A stretch of 64,000 nt of DNA from Adiantum capillus-veneris (lineage: Eukaryota > Streptophyta > Polypodiopsida > Polypodiales > Pteridaceae). The translations under genes and the position numbers were made by a program. The stretch covers positions 76,687,412 through 76,751,411 of the forward strand of contig CM043963.1 of the NCBI GenBank assembly GCA_014529385.2, in the 5' to 3' direction. This document shows positions 59,316 through 64,000 of this stretch, piece after piece. Under the pieces are notes generated by a model that saw only the letters and a program-made list of their open reading frames with translations, ran no database searches and had not been told where the DNA came from. Position 1 is the stretch's first letter; every line of letters begins with the position of its first letter.

Positions 59316-60332
59316 TTATTCGGCCATCTCTTCAGGTAATCCCACACAGAATTGCTGTCTTTGCTCGGCAAAGTCTATCTTTTGAAAGACAGTAGCTTTG
59401 AGATGTAAATCCCAAAACTTGTCTACATACTTGTTGATAGACTCATGAGAGAGAAGCTTCAAGCCGCGCCATTCGGGAAGAACTTTATCTTTAGTATCGC
59501 TTGGAAGAAATTGCTTCATGATGGAAACTCGTAGAGTTTTCCATGTCTTTGGGGCTTCTCCATTGCCACGAAGGCTAGCCCACCATTGACGAGCTGATTT
59601 TTGGAAGTGCATAGCTACATGGCGTAGCTTGGAGGACTCTGTGAAGCCCTCGTCCCCAAAGGCCGCATCAAATTGCTGGATGAAGGCCAACACTTTGTCG
59701 GTAGCACCAAAGGTGCCATCGTAGGTGAGAAAAGAGATACTCTTTCCTCCCTCCTTGAACTTCTTTAGCTTTTGTGACCTTCGCCATGCAGGAAATGATT
59801 TGCGATGTCCTCCCCTCTTGTATTCTCTAGGAGAATAGCCATAACTTTCATCGAAAGAGGAGGAAGGTGAAGAAGACGCAGAAGAGGGTGACCTCTTCCT
59901 AGCCCTTTTCTTCCTTTGTTTCCTCTCTTGCCTTTCAGAGTGATGAGGAGAAGGACTATAGGTTGCTCTTTTCCTCTTGGGAGGAGTAGGCGATCGTCTA
60001 GACCGCCGTCTTCGTGGAGCCACATCTTCAGAAGAACTTAGACTGTCATTGCTTTCTTTCTCTTTGGATTCCTCCTCTCGAATGGGAGAGAGTCTTCTTT
60101 TGGGGGTCTCTTCAAGAGGCCTCTTAAGCTCTCTCTCCTCTGGGAGAGGAAGGGAAATTCCATAAGCACGAAGTTGTTGAGTAACTTCGGCTTGCAAAAC
60201 AGGGTTGCCCATAGCTTGTTGCAACCTAGTGACGACATAATTCACAAACATGGGAGCATCATCATTAGCACCTTCATGTGCAAAATCAAAGCTATCAATG
60301 TTCATTCTACTCTCTTGATTATTGTCAGCCAT
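59316..60332 (-). pseudogene. B3 gag N-terminal part
   Basis: The ATG at 60332 starts about 338 codons: an acidic N terminus, an Arg/Ser/Pro-rich basic domain (RRRRSRRSPTPPKRKR, then KKRARKRSPSS), and the gag core, ending at a TAA that replaces the Tyr codon after EEMAE. Beyond that stop the same frame continues into the zinc knuckle. Confidence 0.9.
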
Positions 60333-60334
60333 GT

Positions 60335-60733
60335 TAACAAAATTTATGTTTATACTTAGTGTATGCTTTGGCAATACAAAACCTTAGTTGCCACTCCTCT
60401 TAGCCTTTGAAAATCGGCTCTTAAGTATCTACACCCACGGCTCAAAGTGGTTAATTATAGAGAGTAGAGGAGTAGGTCTAACATAGCAGAGTTGCCAAGT
60501 GCTAGCTCCTTTCGGACTTCTTATGGCTCAATAATGGTAAAGCCGTAGGCAAGTCTAAAAAGACTCCATTATTAAGTCCAAAGCTCCCGAGGTGTGCACC
60601 ATCCCCCACATAGTGGGCTTAACAAAACCGATATTAGATCCCAGTTCCACTTACTCTATTATAATTAACAACATCAACCATTTATAGGCTACTTAAGGAC
60701 CTCTCTTCTTAAGCAAGAAAAGAGAAACCAAAT
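60335..60733 (-). other. B3 leader
   Basis: Matches the B1 and B2 leaders. No ORF of note. Confidence 0.75.
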
Positions 60734-60745
60734 GCTCTCATATCA
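60734..60745 (-). promoter_or_regulatory. B3 primer binding site, mutated
   Basis: The minus strand reads TGATATGAGAGC, two changes from the TGGTATCAGAGC of B1 and B2. Priming by initiator tRNA-Met would be weakened. Confidence 0.8.
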
Positions 60746-60746
60746 A

Positions 60747-62296
60747 TGTAATGGAATTAGCCTATTCAACTTGAGAATAGCGGAAATTAATGAGAATACT
60801 TTCGAGAAATAACTTTGTGAGCATAGCGGGTAGACATAATTGAAGATAGCAACATAATCATAGCAATTAGTTAACTTGGCATGAACAATACTTTTGCAAG
60901 AGAGAGAATTTAGAGAACATGACAACAGTTGAGGACCGGATTTATGTGGAGCCGGTCCCCCCTCCAATAGGCATTTGTATTATGATTTCTCCCATTAAGA
61001 GAGACTTGTTACAATACATTCTTTGTGTTCCTTGTGACCTAGGTGATGCAATGAAGATGGAAAGCTTCATGCATCACAATCATAGCATAACATGAACTTG
61101 AAGAAAGCTTTAATTGTCCCAAGCCTCAGTCCCAAGACCTCAAACACCTTCGAAGGTGGAGAGAGGTAGCAGGGAATGAGGGTAGGGAAGAGGAAGAAGA
61201 AACATTTCATAGGAGAAAGAACTAGTTCCTCACTTATCATACTCTTGTTGCTAGCATACATAATAGCATAGTAATCAAAAAGAAGGAGATGTCAAGCTTA
61301 AGCATTGAAGCATGGCTCTTGGTTGGATTTGCACTCCATAGCCAAGAGTGTTGGTGTAGGCTCTCAACCTCTACTTGCTTGGAGAAGGAGAGGGAGCTCT
61401 TGCACTTTGCATAGTACACAATGAGAGTGCTTGTGAGCGTGTGTGGGTGAGTATACCCCCTAAGCACCCCCCTAGCTTGCTTGGGTCGACCCCCCCTTGT
61501 AGCTCATGCTTGAAGCTCATTGGACCCCTCCAGGCCTAGCCAATCACAAGCAGGAGCCATTACAAGCAACATGGGTAGCCTTGGGACAAGTGTCCCCCTT
61601 TCCCCTTTGAGAGAGAGGGCTTGATAAATGCTAAAACAATTAGATAATTCATGTAATTTATCATTGGACCCCTTTGAAGCCTAGCCAATAGGCTTCAAGC
61701 AACACATGAAGGTAACATGGGTAGGGGCTTGACATGTGTCCTTGCTGCCTCTTCAAGTTGGGGCTTCCCTTGTGTGTGTGAGTGGGTGTTCTCTCTCTAG
61801 CCCCTAGGAAAAGGGCTCGCCTCCCCTCTTGTAGGAATGCTTTTGACTTTAGGTGATCAAGCACCTTACTCACCAAGCATGACAAAGCACTTGAACTAGG
61901 GGGTGTTCCCACAAGCATCTCAGGCAAGCTTCTCAAGGCACCTCAAGTACCTTAATCATGCAGCAAGTCAAGCACCTCAAGCATGGAGCCAATCAAGAAC
62001 CTCAAGCATCTTAATCAAGCACCTCAAGCATGACAAACACCTCAAGCACGACAAGCACCTCAAGCAGGACAAGCACCTCGAGCTTGGGCCGGGTTCCCAC
62101 CTCAAGCTCAGCCCTAGCTTACCTAAGGTCAAAGGACTTTTACACACATTTATTGGAGGTCTTCAATGAAGCTAACCCTAAGGTCTTATGCTCCATTGGT
62201 TAGCCTTGCTCTTTGATAGACCATCTCCCTTTTGGGCCCCTTTACCATTGGCCCCGTGTTGAGATAGATCTATAAGCACATATCTATATCTTAACA
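60747..62296 (-). repeat. E4 LTR L4 (5' LTR of B3)
   Basis: 1,550 bp, nearly identical to L2 and L3. Confidence 0.92.
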
Positions 62297-62325
62297 CTTG
62301 TTCCCGTTTATTCTCCCACATTAAG
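62297..62325 (-). other. Remnant of a fourth E4 internal region
   Basis: 29 bp identical to the start of the 3' untranslated regions of B1-B3 (polypurine tract side), then an abrupt change to unrelated CT-rich sequence. It implies that the array once continued. Confidence 0.8.
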
Positions 62326-62910
62326 CTCGTTTGTGCTTAGTGCAAAGCCCTCTCTCTCTTCCAATCACTCCTTTTTTCTCTTTCTAGCCTGCACGGAGAG
62401 AGTCTCTCTCTCGCTCTCCCTCTTTCCTATGGGGAACCCCCCTTGTATATTTTAGTTAAATCAAAGCTCTTCCTTTTTTTTAAAAAACCTCTCTCCCTAT
62501 CCCTGTCGAGGTGCAGCAAGGGGAAACCCTCTCTCTCTCTTCGACTTTCTGCAGAGATAAGGGCTTGCTCTCTCTCTCTCTCTCTTCCTCTCTCTCACAC
62601 ACAGCAGGGTTGAACCCCTCCTTCTCGTTTATTGCAGGGCCGAACCCTCTCTCTCTCTGGTTCTCTTCGTCAAAGAAGGGGCAGCCCGCTCAGGGACTCT
62701 CTCTCCCTTTTCAAAGCGCTGCAGAGACAAAGTCTCTCTTTCTCTTTCCCTTTGCTCTTGGCCGCGAGCCCACGGGGAGAAACTCCCTCTTTGTTTTTGA
62801 TTTCACTCAGAGAGGTTCTCTCTCTCTCTCTTCGAATCACTCAGAGAGACAAACTTTCCTCAATTTTAACAGGGCCGAGCCCTCGACTCCCCCTTTGGCT
62901 TGGTCTGCAA
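62326..62910. repeat. CT-rich low-complexity region with degenerate repeats
   Basis: CTCTCTCT runs alternate with short GC-richer blocks such as GCAGGGCCGAACCC, GCAGAGATAAGGG and ACAGGGCCGAGCCC, spaced roughly 60 bp, suggesting a diverged minisatellite. The 218-codon + strand ORF at 62511-63167 is a Ser/Leu-rich artefact of this composition. Confidence 0.6.
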
Positions 62911-62920
62911 TAGGAAAATA

Positions 62921-62930
62921 CACACACACA

Positions 62931-62996
<66 letters not shown>
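62921..62996. repeat. (CA)n microsatellite
   Basis: About 38 CA units with one AAA interruption near 62,933. Confidence 0.95.
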
Positions 62997-62999
<3 letters not shown>

Positions 63000-63560
63000 C
63001 ACAATGTATGCTCTCAAGAAAACTCTCACAAATGCTCACAGCTTGCTTCCCTAGCAGCCAGCCCGGCACAAATGGAACCCCATCTCCCTCTTCTCTCTCA
63101 CGAGCAGACACGAGCCCCCAAAGGCATCCCTTCATTTTACTTTATTTTTTTATTATGCCTGCTCTAAAAACTCAAACCCTATAACTTTGTAAATGGAATG
63201 AGCACTTGAAATCGAAATGTACACTACAAGTATTATTTTGGTATTTCATGTTGATCCTTGTCGCAACCATCATTTGCGATCCTGCTGTCTGTAAACTTTG
63301 AGTTTCTCGAGCACTGCAAAAACGACCAACCTTCCTCGACGAGGCTTAAGCACGGCATCTCAAACAATCACAATATTGACAGTGATAATGCTGATGCAAA
63401 CAAATGCAACACAGTGGCGGTGAAAAAAATGTGTATGCATGTCGTGGTGCAATGATGCGGGGATATAAAGATAGCCTTCGCTCTCGGAAAAAATGCAACA
63501 AAGGGCCTTGCCCTTCTGTAGCAACGTGCTCATGCATGTGTGTGTCAGGAGGACCCTTGG
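62997..63560. other. No gene recognised
   Basis: Mixed sequence. Small ORFs on both strands (63258-63455 + and 63537-63346 -) have no recognisable domain. Confidence 0.4.
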
Positions 63561-63561
63561 A

Positions 63562-63777
63562 CTATTGTTGCATTAATTGAATCACTAATGTGGATAGTTT
63601 AGTGACATTTGCATTTAAAGCTTTAAAATTTTCATCCATGACTGACATGCGTGTCTGAAGTGCACGAAATTCTTGAATGTTGAGCAATTCATAAGGAGGA
63701 TCCGGTCGTGGGCCATCATGGGCAGGATTAGGCGTACTTTGCTCAAAATCAAAAGTCATATTGATATATGAATCCAT
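63562..63777 (-). CDS. Short hypothetical ORF, possible gag N terminus
   Basis: 71 codons from an ATG at 63777 (MDSYINMTFDFEQS). It has a Pro/Asp-rich middle (NPAHDGPRPDPPYE) and a heptad-like C terminus (TRMSVMDENFKALNANV) that could form a coiled coil. Short coiled-coil starts of this kind occur in plant retrotransposon gag proteins, but no further domain supports that here. The upstream sequence runs off the window. Confidence 0.3.
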   Translation of the reverse strand: MDSYINMTFDFEQSTPNPAHDGPRPDPPYELLNIQEFRALQTRMSVMDENFKALNANVTKLSTLVIQLMQQ

Positions 63778-64000
63778 GGCGACACAGTGCGGTGCAAGGA
63801 ATAGTCAAAAAAATACCTGAGATTGAGAGCACTTGCAAAGTTTAATTAGCCTTGCTAATTCCTTCAAAGTCGATAGTATCCAGCTGGAAATCGATCCGAA
63901 ATGTCCTCCATATAGGGAATTCCTTAATCCCTTGTAGCCGAATCAATTATGTGTGTAACCGTTAATTGATTTTGAAATATAATGTCACTTTGAACTCCCG
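63778..64000. other. Window-edge sequence, nothing recognised
   Basis: AT-rich sequence upstream of the short ORF. No repeat or motif is recognised. Confidence 0.4.

Larger units (their letters stand above)
32724..62325 (-). mobile_element. E4: tandem array of a Ty3/gypsy chromovirus (4 LTRs, 3 internal regions)
   Basis: The order in plus coordinates is L1 (truncated), B1, L2, B2, L3, B3, L4, then 29 bp of the next internal region. All parts run on the minus strand. Neighbouring copies share the LTR between them. LTRs are about 1.55 kb, with TGTTAAGATATAG...TTCCATTACA ends and an initiator tRNA-Met primer site next to each internal region. Neither outer end is a clean element end, so no outer target duplication can be seen. 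The copies are very similar, including shared defects, which points to recombination between LTRs rather than separate insertions. Confidence 0.9.

Noticed and set aside
62511-63167. 218-codon + strand ORF
   Set aside because: It is Ser/Leu-rich from CT runs and His/Thr-rich from CA runs, with no domain.

Overview
The window is repeat-dominated eukaryotic DNA, almost certainly from a land plant with a large genome. The evidence is nested Ty1/copia and Ty3/gypsy chromodomain LTR retrotransposons with plant-type initiator-tRNA primer sites, a fragment of a plant-style F-box/LRR gene, GT-AG introns and long dinucleotide microsatellites. I cannot name the species. I saw no intact single-copy host gene, no tRNA or rRNA gene and no CRISPR. 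Nearly all coding sequence is broken or belongs to a transposable element.

Layout. (1) 1-2,708: decayed coding sequence of unknown family on the + strand, then the 3' part of a minus-strand gene of unknown family. (2) 2,709-18,959: a minus-strand LTR element (E1) with TSD GTATT and no visible reverse transcriptase or integrase. It split the unknown gene inside an exon. Its leader holds repeated near-perfect palindromes, and its decayed protein repeats a YxDxxGHxY-like module. A second, smaller element (E2, 3,712-9,508, TSD GACTC) sits inside one E1 LTR and carries a captured F-box/LRR fragment. (3) 18,965-20,550: the rest of the split gene. (4) 20,551-30,696: a tandem array of nine complete and one truncated unit of about 1.07 kb. 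Each unit fuses a coiled-coil exon of the same gene to a gypsy reverse-transcriptase fragment. (5) 30,697-32,723: the 3' half of a chromodomain gypsy element (E3) with a 152-bp LTR. (6) 32,724-62,325: a head-to-tail array (E4) of one gypsy chromovirus family, with four LTRs of about 1.55 kb shared by three internal regions (B1, B2, B3). A nearly intact copia element (E5, 40,405-45,989, TSD TATAA/TATAC) sits in the B1 leader in the opposite orientation. (7) 62,326-64,000: CT-rich and CA-rich low-complexity DNA and one short minus-strand ORF.

How the parts relate. The nesting gives a relative history: unknown gene, then exon plus RT-fragment amplification; E1 into the gene; E2 into the E1 LTR; E3 into the array; E4 joined to truncated E3; E5 into E4. 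E5 is the least damaged element: its LTRs are nearly identical and one long frame carries three nonsense codons. The three E4 copies share a frameshift in RNase H, while B1 is a mosaic of B3-like and B2-like segments with a 1-kb internal RT-RNase H duplication. The array therefore looks recombined in place rather than built from three independent insertions.
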